A stretch of DNA of 11,756 nucleotides. Origin: CAYOVG01 sp964407285. GTDB lineage: Bacteria; Desulfobacterota; Syntrophobacteria; Syntrophobacterales; Syntrophobacteraceae. This document shows, in pieces, positions 5,681 to 11,756 of the stretch. Every line of letters begins with the position of its first letter. The first letter of the stretch is position 1. Made by a program: the position numbers and the translations under genes. The DNA lies in the NCBI GenBank assembly GCA_964407285.1, contig CAYOVG010000229.1:1-11756 (forward strand), given 5' to 3'. The notes beneath the pieces are model-generated. The model was given only the letters and a program-made list of their open reading frames with translations. It was not told the origin of the DNA and searched no databases.

Positions 5681-7749
5681 CCGTGATGGGCGAAGATGAT
5701 CGGTTTATCCGTTGTAAACAGCACATCGAAATCCTTGTCGCTCAGTCCATTCGGGTGTTCACTCTGCGGCTGGAGTTTCATCAGGTCAACCACATTGATC
5801 ACCCTGATTCGCAAATCGGAGAACTGCTGTCGCAGGAGTTCGACAGCGGCCAGAGTCTCAAGCGTCGGCACGTCGCCGCAGCACGCCATGACGACATCCG
5901 GCTCAGAACCCTGATCGTTGCTGGCCCATGACCAAATGCCGATGCCGGCGGTACAGTGTTTGACGGCGGCATCCATATCAAGCCACTGCGGTGTTGGTTG
6001 CTTGCCGGCCACGATCACATTTACATAATTGTGGCTGCGCAGACAGTGAGCCGTGACCGAGAGTAGCGTATTCGCATCGGGCGGCAAATAGATGCGGACG
6101 ACCTTGGCTTTCTTTTTGGCCACGACATCAATGAACCCCGGGTCTTGATGACTGAAGCCGTTGTGGTCCTGCCGCCACACGTGCGACGAAAGGAGGTAGT
6201 TCAGCGAAGCAATGGGTCTCCGCCAAGGGATCTTCCCGGCCACGTCCAACCACTTGGCGTGCTGGTTGAACATCGAATCAATGATGTGGATAAACGCTTC
6301 GTAGCAAGAGAAAAAGCCATGCCGGCCGGTCAGAAGGTAGCCTTCGAGCCAGCCTTGGCATTGGTGCTCACTCAGCACCTCCATCACACGGCCATCGGGC
6401 GCAACATGGTCGTCGCCGGGGAGTGTTTCCGCCGTCGAACAACGTTTCGTCACTTCGAAAACCGCACCCCATCGATTCGAGTTTGTCTCGTCCGGACTGA
6501 ACACGCGGAAACTTTTGGGGTTGAGTTCGATCACGTCGCGGATGAATTCGCCCTGCACAAGGGTTGCTTCATACAGTTCACCACCGGGTTGCTGCACCTT
6601 CACTGCATAGTCGCGGAAATCCGGCAACCGCAGGTTTTGCAGTAAAAGGCCGCCATTCGCATGTGGATTAGCACTCATGCGACGTTCGCCCTTCGGCGCG
6701 AGTTCGGCGAGCTCGGAATGCAGTTTGCCTGCCTCGTCGAACAACTCATCGGGGCGATAGCTCCGCATCCAGTTTTCCAGGATGCTCACGTGTCCCGCAT
6801 GATTCATGTCTCCCATCGGAACCTGGTGGGAGCGGAACGTCCCTTCTGCAGGTTTGCCGTCCACCTCTTTTGGGCCAGTCCAGCCCTTGGGGGAGCGCAA
6901 GATGATCATCGGCCAGCTCGGACGCGCTTTGAAGCCATGACCACGGGCCTCGCTTTGGATGCTGCGAATCTCCGCAACCACCGTGTCGAGCGTTGCCGCC
7001 ATCTGTTGGTGCATCGCAGCCGGATCGTCACCCTCGACGAAATACGGCGTATAACCGTAGCCGATGAAAAGCGCTTTCAATTCATCATGTGGAATGCGCG
7101 CCAGTATGGTGGGGCCGGCGATTTTGTAGCCATTCAAGTGGAGGATCGGCAACACGGCGCCATCGCGGACGGGATTGAGAAACTTGTTGGAATGCCACGC
7201 CGTGGCAAGCGGGCCGGTCTCCGCCTCGCCATCGCCGACGACACACGCGACAAGCAGATCTGGGTTGTCGAATGCCGCGCCGAACGCATGCGCCAATGAG
7301 TAACCAAGCTCGCCGCCCTCGTGAATCGAACCTGGCGTTTCCGGCGCGACATGGCTCGGAATACCGCCGGGGAAGGAAAACTGCTTGAAGAGTCGCCGCA
7401 AACCCTCTTCGTCCTGCGTGATGTCGGGATAGATTTCGCTATAGGTCCCCTCCAGATACGTGTTGGCGACGATCCCCGGTCCTCCGTGGCCTGGACCGGC
7501 GATGTAGATCACGTTCAGATCGTGTTCGTTGATGACGCGATTCAAGTGAATGTAGATGAAATTTAACCCCGGCGTCGTGCCCCAATGGCCGAGCAGGCGT
7601 GGTTTGATGTGCGCCAAATCGAGCGGCTTCTTCAGCAGCGGATTGTCGTAGAGATAAATCTGCCCGACCGAGAGATAGTTGGCCGCGCGCCAATAGGCAT
7701 CCAGCTTGCGCAATAATTCCGGATTCAGCGTTTTTGCTATCGCTTGCAT
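5368..7749 (-). CDS. xfp: Xylulose-5-P/fructose-6-P phosphoketolase
   Basis: 793 aa thiamine-diphosphate enzyme that cleaves xylulose-5-P (and usually fructose-6-P) with phosphate to acetyl phosphate plus glyceraldehyde-3-P or erythrose-4-P. Full family length. Visible motifs: GHWGTTPGLNF (54-64) with an active-site His, AGPGHGGP (84-91), signature EGGELGYS (144-151), TPP/Mg-binding GDGEAETGP (172-180) and HLNGYKI (204-210). Conserved later blocks include SPDETNSNR, GRHGFF and QDHNGFSHQDPGF. Starts with ATG three bases after the acetate kinase stop, with AGGTG six bases upstream. Adjacent acetate kinase would use its product to make ATP, and transaldolase upstream interconverts its sugar phosphate substrates. 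Cytosolic. Substrate preference cannot be read from the sequence. Confidence 0.98.
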   Translation of the reverse strand: MQAIAKTLNPELLRKLDAYWRAANYLSVGQIYLYDNPLLKKPLDLAHIKPRLLGHWGTTPGLNFIYIHLNRVINEHDLNVIYIAGPGHGGPGIVANTYLEGTYSEIYPDITQDEEGLRRLFKQFSFPGGIPSHVAPETPGSIHEGGELGYSLAHAFGAAFDNPDLLVACVVGDGEAETGPLATAWHSNKFLNPVRDGAVLPILHLNGYKIAGPTILARIPHDELKALFIGYGYTPYFVEGDDPAAMHQQMAATLDTVVAEIRSIQSEARGHGFKARPSWPMIILRSPKGWTGPKEVDGKPAEGTFRSHQVPMGDMNHAGHVSILENWMRSYRPDELFDEAGKLHSELAELAPKGERRMSANPHANGGLLLQNLRLPDFRDYAVKVQQPGGELYEATLVQGEFIRDVIELNPKSFRVFSPDETNSNRWGAVFEVTKRCSTAETLPGDDHVAPDGRVMEVLSEHQCQGWLEGYLLTGRHGFFSCYEAFIHIIDSMFNQHAKWLDVAGKIPWRRPIASLNYLLSSHVWRQDHNGFSHQDPGFIDVVAKKKAKVVRIYLPPDANTLLSVTAHCLRSHNYVNVIVAGKQPTPQWLDMDAAVKHCTAGIGIWSWASNDQGSEPDVVMACCGDVPTLETLAAVELLRQQFSDLRIRVINVVDLMKLQPQSEHPNGLSDKDFDVLFTTDKPIIFAHHGYPPLIHQLMYRRANHKNLHVRGFKEEGTTTTPFDMMVLNDLDRFHLFEDVVDRVPKLSAHAAYAKQFVRDRLFEHKQYISTHGQDMPEIRNWKWKQLEKDAAP

Positions 7750-7752
7750 GAT

Positions 7753-8958
7753 TCACCTGTCTTTCTGTTTGCCAAGGCCGAGGATGCGGACAACTGCCCT
7801 TGCGATCATGAGTTCCTCGTCGGTTCGAATAACACGCACGGCGACTCGGCCGGCGTCCTCCGAAATCAGTGGCGCATTCTCCCGGTTGCGCGCCTTGTTC
7901 ACTTCGATCCCGAGAAAGCCGAGTCCATCACAGATTCGTTCGCGGATGAGCGGCGCATTTTCGCCGATGCCTCCGGTAAAAACGAGCGTGTCCAATCCAC
8001 CGAGCGCGGCAGCGAAGGAGCCGATCCACTTTTTGGCCTGATAGCAGAACAAAGCCACGGCCTCAGCCGCGCGCACCTCCTTGGATTCGCACGCGAGCAA
8101 GTCGCGCAAGTCGGAGCTGATCTCGGAGACTCCAAGCAGTCCGGATTCGCTGTTCACCATTTCCTGAAATTGTGCTGCGCTCATATTTTCGGTGCGCGCC
8201 AGGTAGGAGACCAGTCCCGGATCAAAATCTCCCGAGCGGCTGCTCATCACCAATCCGGCCGTTGGTGTGAATCCCATGCTGGTGTCGATGCTCTTGCCTT
8301 CACGCACGGCCGCCATGCTGGCTCCGTTGCCAAGATGCGCAAGAATGATGCTGCCCTTCGTCGCCGCCGGGTCACCCAGGCGCGCGAGTTCTTCCATGAG
8401 ATAGGCGTAGGATAAACCGTGGAAGCCGTAGCGTTGAACTCCTTTCGCGTCGAAACGCCGCGGAATCGGCAGGAGTTTGGCCACGCGAGGCATGTCACGG
8501 TGAAACGCCGTGTCGAAGCAGGCCAACTGCGGCAGTTTCGGATGACGCTGGCGAAACGCCTCGATCAGTTCAAACTCGCGGGGCAGATGTTCCGGATCGT
8601 ATGGCCTGATGCGATGAAGTTCATCCAGCAATTCCTGAGTGACCAATTCGGGCGCGGTGTGCTCCATCCCGTGAACGACGCGATAGCCCACCGCCCGGAC
8701 TGATGCAAACCCATTTTGTTTTTCGAGCCAATCAATCAGGAAATCCACTGCCGATTTATGATCGGCGGTGGTGAGACTAAGACTGGTCTGCGGCCTTCCA
8801 CCCGGGTCTGTGAACGTCAGGTTTGTCCCGCTCAGGCCGATGCGATCAACCCTTCCATAAACCCCTCGCTCCAGCGGTTCGCCAACCTGGTAGAGCGCGA
8901 ATTTGATGCTCGAAGAGCCGCCGTTGATGGTCAGGATGCTTGGGTCAGTTGGTTTCAT
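7753..8958 (-). CDS. ackA: Acetate kinase
   Basis: 401 aa, normal length. Transfers phosphate from acetyl phosphate to ADP (reversible), giving acetate and ATP. Motifs: N-terminal phosphate loop INGGSSSIKF (11-20; most family members have NAGSSS), RVVHG (93-97, catalytic Arg), signature FDTAFHRDMP (148-157, catalytic Asp149), YGFHGLSY (177-184), AHLGNGASM (207-215), SRSGDFDPG (240-248) and the nucleotide-binding FTGGIGENA (327-335), then TDEELMIA near the C-terminus. The ATG at 8958 overlaps the stop of the broken HAD gene as ATGA. It ends three bases before phosphoketolase, so the two form one metabolic unit. No phosphotransacetylase is present, so acetyl phosphate is probably supplied by phosphoketolase. 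Confidence 0.98.
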   Translation of the reverse strand: MKPTDPSILTINGGSSSIKFALYQVGEPLERGVYGRVDRIGLSGTNLTFTDPGGRPQTSLSLTTADHKSAVDFLIDWLEKQNGFASVRAVGYRVVHGMEHTAPELVTQELLDELHRIRPYDPEHLPREFELIEAFRQRHPKLPQLACFDTAFHRDMPRVAKLLPIPRRFDAKGVQRYGFHGLSYAYLMEELARLGDPAATKGSIILAHLGNGASMAAVREGKSIDTSMGFTPTAGLVMSSRSGDFDPGLVSYLARTENMSAAQFQEMVNSESGLLGVSEISSDLRDLLACESKEVRAAEAVALFCYQAKKWIGSFAAALGGLDTLVFTGGIGENAPLIRERICDGLGFLGIEVNKARNRENAPLISEDAGRVAVRVIRTDEELMIARAVVRILGLGKQKDR

Positions 8959-9353
8959 GAATGATTCCTATCGTCATTCCGCAATCCGAACGAAGCCAGC
9001 TTGGCGCGTGTGGCCTGGTAATTGGTGTGACAGATGCTGCGAATTCCCAGTTCTTCCGCGGTCTGGACGAACATCGGGGTGTTTTCGATATATACCACCT
9101 GACGGACCGGCGCTTGGGCAATGTCCAGCGCAAGCTGAAAGATGTCCACGCCGGGCTTGCGGACGTGGACGAAGCAGGAGGACACAAATGAATCCACAAA
9201 GATCTCCAGCTTAAACTTGCGAACTCGGTGAGAATTCAACTCCCGTGCTTCATTGCTAATCACGACAATCTTCAATCCATACCTGAGTTCGCTTAACTGT
9301 CTAGCCACAGGCGAAGCCTTTCTTCTTTGTACCCGGATGGGGTAAGCGGCCAT
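8955..9353 (-). pseudogene. HAD-family hydrolase lacking its N-terminus
   Basis: 132 codons from an ATG at 9353 match the C-terminal half of a HAD-IA-like hydrolase. Present are motif II (VVISNE, 30-35), motif III Lys in HVRKPGVDIF (66), and an altered motif IV, VYIENT (87-92), where the family has YIDD. The N-terminal 90-100 residues with the nucleophile Asp and cap are missing; only 78 bp separate it from transaldolase, and the first 22 or so codons (rich in Arg/Lys) do not look like HAD. Loss of motif I and of the motif IV acidic pair argues that it is catalytically dead. Its stop overlaps the acetate kinase start (ATGA), so it may persist as a translated leader for ackA. HAD genes of this type occur next to phosphoketolase/transaldolase clusters, from memory. 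Confidence 0.8.
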
Positions 9354-9431
9354 CCCAGCAACTGCTTGCCCTTTGATCGTGCGATGGTCTAATCAATGTT
9401 TTGACCGGCTTTCCCGCACAAGGACTTACTT

Positions 9432-10568
9432 TCATGACTCCCTCTTCAGAAGCCTTGGAGACCTTTGCGCCAAGATCTCCATCATCTTGTCGAACGGTTT
9501 GTTAAATTTCTCGACTCCCTCGTCCTCAAGTTGACGCGTCACATGATCGATGCTAATTCCCAGCTCCGGTAGTCGCTCTAACACCCAGCGGGCTTCCTCG
9601 ATATCTTGCTCTAGCCGGACTTTCGGTTCTCCGTGGTCGCGGTAGGCTTCAAGGGTCTCCAGCGGGACCGTGTTGACTGTGTCTGGTCCGATGAGCGCCT
9701 CGACGTATTTCACGTCACTGTAGTCTGGGTTCTTAGTGCCGGTGCTGGCCCAGAGGAGCCGCTGGACACGAGCGCCCTGATCTGCCAATTTCCTGAACCG
9801 ACCGCTGCCGATACTCTCTTTGTAGATTTGATAGCCCATCTTCGCGCTTGCGATGGCAACCTGCCCGCGCAGCTTTTTCCCGGGGTTTGCCTCCTTGCCG
9901 CCTTGTGCAATGATTCTTTCCAACAGCGGATCCACCAGGGCATCAATGCGGCTTACAAAAAAGCTGGCCACCGAGGCCACCTGCCTCACGGGCTTTCCCT
10001 GGGCCGCGCGCGCTTCGATGCCGGCTATGTAGGCTTCCAGCACTTCCCGGTAACGAGGCAATCCAAAGAGCAGCGTCACGTTGACGTTGATTCCTTCGCT
10101 GATGAGTTGTTGGATGGCTGGCAGTCCTTCTTCCGTGGCGGGAACCTTGATGAAAACGTTAGGCCGGTTCAGCAGTACCCTTAACCGGCGGGCTTCCTGG
10201 ATTGTGCCCTGGGTGTCATATGCCAGGTGCGGATTGACTTCCAGGCTGACATATCCATCTTCGCCGTCAGTCCTGTCGTAGAGAGGCCGGAACTCGTCGG
10301 CGGCACGCTGTACGTCACACTGGCTGAGGGTTTCGTAGATTGCCGCAGTGCCCTTCCCCTTGAGCGCCATGGCCCGCATGTCCTCGTCGTAATCGCGGCT
10401 GTTCTCAATCGCCTTCTCGAAGATGGACGGATTCGAGGTCATCCCCCGCAGGCCATCCTCCTCGATTAGGCGCCTGAGCTCGCCACTGGCGATCAAATCA
10501 CGCCGGATATAGTCTAGCCAGATGGACTGGCCGAGCATTCCCAATGTCCTCAAAGGATTGTCTTTCAT
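9432..10568 (-). CDS. tal: Transaldolase
   Basis: 378 aa enzyme of the non-oxidative pentose phosphate pathway, moving a dihydroxyacetone unit between sedoheptulose-7-P and glyceraldehyde-3-P through a Lys Schiff base. Signature GMTSNPSIF lies at 42-50, with WLDY (Asp19) near the start. SLEVNP is at 108-113, and FIKVPATEEG (139-148) carries the catalytic Lys141. GINVNVTLLFG follows at 159-169 and VASVASFFVSRID further on. The length fits the approximately 370-aa mycobacterial/cyanobacterial type. The frame stays open upstream to 11009, but those 147 codons cover dehydrogenase and nucleotidyltransferase remnants, so the ATG at 10568, preceded by AGAGG, is used. It probably feeds or drains sugar phosphates for phosphoketolase. 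Confidence 0.96.
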   Translation of the reverse strand: MKDNPLRTLGMLGQSIWLDYIRRDLIASGELRRLIEEDGLRGMTSNPSIFEKAIENSRDYDEDMRAMALKGKGTAAIYETLSQCDVQRAADEFRPLYDRTDGEDGYVSLEVNPHLAYDTQGTIQEARRLRVLLNRPNVFIKVPATEEGLPAIQQLISEGINVNVTLLFGLPRYREVLEAYIAGIEARAAQGKPVRQVASVASFFVSRIDALVDPLLERIIAQGGKEANPGKKLRGQVAIASAKMGYQIYKESIGSGRFRKLADQGARVQRLLWASTGTKNPDYSDVKYVEALIGPDTVNTVPLETLEAYRDHGEPKVRLEQDIEEARWVLERLPELGISIDHVTRQLEDEGVEKFNKPFDKMMEILAQRSPRLLKRES

Positions 10569-10619
10569 CAGAGTGCCTCTTGGGTTTCGGGTTCCGCTGC
10601 GCTGCTTCGTTCGGTGGAT

Positions 10620-10750
10620 TGATGTGCTGACGGCCTCTCGCAGGGTTCGGACGCTATGCTCGATCTCCTCGTGTTCTTCCTCCGATAGCGCCGGATGCAG
10701 CGTGGTCTTAATACCGCAAGTTCCCAGGATGCACGGAAGCGACAAGCAAC
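10620..10750 (-). pseudogene. C-terminal remnant of a malate/lactate dehydrogenase
   Basis: In the same frame as transaldolase, just upstream, the translation reads CLSLPCILGTCGIKTTLHPA then LSEEEHEEIEHSVRTLREAV. This fits the end of NAD-dependent malate/L-lactate dehydrogenases: a strand with (V/L)PCxLG-x-x-G(V/I), then a polar L(S/T)xEExxxxxxSxxxLRxxV helix. About 43 of around 310 residues remain, with no Rossmann domain or catalytic His. It joins the guanylyltransferase remnant near 10750, after a change of frame. Whether it was mdh or ldh cannot be told from this part. Confidence 0.62.
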
Positions 10751-10903
10751 GGTATGCTGGAACATGGAACGAGAACCCACGAATGTGCAGTACTGCTTGG
10801 GCCGATTCTCCCCGATCCATGACCGGATTAGGGGGCGCATGCGTGTACCTTCGCCGCCGGCAAGGAGGATTCCCCATCGCGCGTTGTTTTCGGTTGCGAG
10901 CAT
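10751..10903 (-). pseudogene. N-terminal remnant of mannose-1-phosphate guanylyltransferase
   Basis: From the ATG at 10903 about 51 residues read as the start of a sugar-nucleotide pyrophosphorylase: WGILLAGGEGTRMRPL (10-25), the nucleotide-binding glycine motif with Arg, then GENRPKQYCTFVGSRSMFQH (31-50), containing the catalytic-type RPKQ. The 'ERPKQ(F/Y)xxLVGxRS' block is typical of GDP-mannose pyrophosphorylases. It is cut after HTV and continues in a nonsense frame over the dehydrogenase remnant. It keeps a good ribosome site (AAGGAG ten bases upstream) and begins 14 bp after the preceding stop. More than 80 percent of the normal protein is missing. Confidence 0.75.
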
Positions 10904-10917
10904 GGGTCCGGAACTCC

Positions 10918-11121
10918 TTAGGCAGCCGCGTAATGTTCGGTGCGTGCCGAATCGGTCGCGTCGAGAATTCCCTTCGCCCGCGCAACCTCCTCGTCGGAGC
11001 CGTGAACAACCAGGAGGAACTGGTCTGCCTTTAGGGCGGTTTCATATTGCAGAACACTATCTTTCGGAATGCCCATGCTAAAGAGGCCCGCTCCAAGAGC
11101 ACTCATGCCGCCCACAACCAC
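10918..11121 (-). pseudogene. C-terminal remnant of a general stress protein (DUF1269/YflT-like)
   Basis: About 67 codons ending at a TAA at 10918. A glycine-rich hydrophobic stretch (VVGGMSALGAGLFSMGIP, 2-19) is followed by KDSVLQYETALKADQFLLVV (20-39) and HGSDEEVARAKGIL. This is the typical end of small bacterial general stress proteins: a glycine-zipper helix, then G-I-P-x-x-x-x-x-x-YExxLKxGxxLLxVH. There is no ATG; a TGA lies in frame at 11130-11128 and the N-terminal ferredoxin-like half is absent. It abuts the DUF4405 remnant. A short product from the GTG at 11121 is possible but not expected. Confidence 0.65.
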
Positions 11122-11331
11122 GGCCCCTCAGCCCACTGTTCTTTGCCAAGCCCCAAGATGTTCCACCCGGTCCAGTTGGCCACGCGGCCCTGGGGCGAGA
11201 CATACAGCATCACACCCGTAGTTGCGAGCACGAGGCAGGCCAACGTCACGACGAGACTTGTCAGGCTGCGCCAATTCAGGCACTCGTATTTGGCAGTGTT
11301 CGTTATCTTCAGGTATAGGCCTTTTTTCCAT
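11103..11331 (-). pseudogene. N-terminal remnant of a DUF4405 membrane protein
   Basis: In one minus frame 11279-11103 reads LNWRSLTSLVVTLACLVLAT (first transmembrane segment), then TGVMLYVSPQGRVANWTGWN and LGLGKEQWA before a TGA. NWR-LTSLLL...TGxxLxxxPxGRVANWTxWxxLGLxKEQW is the start of DUF4405 (cytochrome b561-like membrane) proteins as I recall them. The only ATG with a purine-rich leader, at 11331, is in another frame, so the start is also broken or unclear. The downstream transmembrane helices are missing; similarity stops near 11128, where the stress-protein remnant begins. Confidence 0.65.
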
Positions 11332-11358
11332 ATTCTCTTTCTTTAGTTCAGCTGCGGC

Positions 11359-11380
11359 GCATACTCGCGCCATAGTATGC
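11359..11380. promoter_or_regulatory. 22-bp inverted repeat, possible operator
   Basis: GCATACT (11359-11365) and AGTATGC (11374-11380) are perfect complements separated by eight bases. The site lies 28 bp upstream of the ATG at 11331, where control of the left-going gene series would be expected. A homodimeric regulator site is plausible. It does not match the FNR (TTGAT-N4-ATCAA) pattern. No clear -35/-10 pair was found beside it. Confidence 0.4.
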
Positions 11381-11654
11381 TCACGTGTTGCAAGTGTACC
11401 TGTCCAAGGTAAAGCTCTGGCAAAGCAACTGTAAATATCTGGAAAACACCTTGCTTAGTTTGCTACCGGTTGTTTGAGGGAGCACGGCCGGAGAGAGTGT
11501 GCCCCGTTTCTTTCGTTTCTTTGGTTAAGCGGACTTCAATACGAATCCGGGGCAGAATCGAGACATTTCCAGCGGCAGGCGTGCTAGACTTGCCCCGTTC
11601 CCGACTCGTCCTCTTGAGGTACATACGGGATACACGGAAGGGCACTTTCGGATC
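11381..11654. other. Intergenic region between the left-going series and the integrase
   Basis: About 274 bp between divergent units, with no supportable gene. It should hold the integrase promoter and perhaps promoters of the left-going series; no confident boxes were found. It contains repeated TGCCCCGTT motifs (separate entry). No tRNA or tRNA 3' end is recognisable, so an attachment site cannot be placed. Confidence 0.5.
11500..11600. repeat. TGCCCCGTT repeats upstream of the integrase
   Basis: TGCCCCGTT lies at 11500-11508 and 11591-11599 in direct orientation, and CGGGGCA at 11548-11554 is the inverted form of the core. Short repeats upstream of a recombinase gene can be arm-type or excisionase binding sites. 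That is only a positional inference. Confidence 0.35.
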
Positions 11655-11756
11655 ATGAAAGCCAATCTGACAGAGAAACTAATCAAAGCGCTTCGACCGA
11701 AGGCGAAGCGGTACGATGTCTACGATGAAATCCTTCCGGGCCTCTTGCTGCGCGTC
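11655..11756 (+). CDS. int: Tyrosine recombinase/integrase, N-terminal part (runs off the window)
   Basis: The last 34 codons form the start of a DUF4102/P4-type integrase: MKANLTEKLIKALRPKAKRY followed by DVYDEILPGLLLRV. This is the arm-type DNA-binding domain opening (L(T/S)-x-x-x-(I/V)-x-x-(L/A)-x-P-x-(K/R)-x-x-x-x-D-x-x-x-PGL-x-(L/V)-RV). The core-binding and catalytic R-H-R-Y domain would lie beyond the window. The gene is divergent from everything else and probably marks an integrated element at this edge. The ATG at 11655 fits the family N-terminus; its ribosome site is weak (GGAAGG about 13 bases upstream). The fragment is short, but the pattern is characteristic. Confidence 0.85.
   Translation, partial: MKANLTEKLIKALRPKAKRYDVYDEILPGLLLRV

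Noticed and set aside
10569..11009. N-terminal extension of transaldolase
   Set aside because: Transaldolase similarity begins at the ATG at 10568, which has its own ribosome site; the extension covers remnants of other genes.
11128..11373. 81-codon minus-strand frame starting near 11373
   Set aside because: Arg-rich, family-less translation; the neighbouring frame over the same DNA carries the DUF4405 similarity.
11381..11654. tRNA gene or tRNA 3' end as the integrase target
   Set aside because: No cloverleaf, T-loop (GTTCRANYC) or CCA-proximal pairing could be found in the region by eye.

Overview
The window shows a bacterial accessory region, moderately GC-rich by eye. It holds one long left-pointing (minus-strand) gene series and the start of a phage-type tyrosine recombinase on the plus strand at the right edge. 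The signal-peptide-bearing MscS channel and DUF4102-type integrase start suggest a Gram-negative, possibly proteobacterial or Nitrospirota-like, but the host cannot be fixed from sequence alone. No rRNA, tRNA or CRISPR array was seen.

Layout in transcription order (right to left). 11655-11756: integrase N-terminus, plus strand, running out of the window. 11346-11654: non-coding, with a 22-bp inverted repeat and short repeats. 10620-11331: four gene remnants packed together: a DUF4405 membrane protein N-terminus, a general-stress-protein C-terminus, a mannose-1-phosphate guanylyltransferase N-terminus and a malate/lactate dehydrogenase C-terminus. 9432-10568: intact transaldolase. 8955-9353: HAD hydrolase lacking its N-terminus. 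7753-8958: acetate kinase. 5368-7749: phosphoketolase. 4025-5371: DUF2254 membrane protein. 3651-4002: scraps of a second, diverged phosphoketolase/DUF2254 pair. 3356-3650: non-coding. 2192-3355: bacterial eRF1-like (baeRF) protein. 1785-2162: HPF/RaiA ribosome hibernation factor. About 1654-1788: start of an ATP synthase gamma subunit. 145-1608: BON-MscS channel. 1-144: short repeats, possibly an IS edge.

The intact genes fit a low-energy or stress module. Transaldolase and phosphoketolase take pentose and hexose phosphates to acetyl phosphate, and acetate kinase turns that into ATP plus acetate. HPF and the baeRF protein act, or are inferred to act, on idle ribosomes. MscS and DUF2254 are membrane components. 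Tight spacing and ATGA stop/start overlaps (HAD'/ackA, xfp/DUF2254, hpf/atpG') indicate operonic transcription and translational coupling.

The most unusual property is a series of apparent deletion scars. Complete genes alternate with N- or C-terminal fragments of genes from the same kind of island, so the locus looks like a condensed descendant of a larger stress/fermentation island next to a recombinase. Several start codons need moving because remnants are open in frame with intact genes: MscS probably starts at a TTG at 1608 and transaldolase at 10568.
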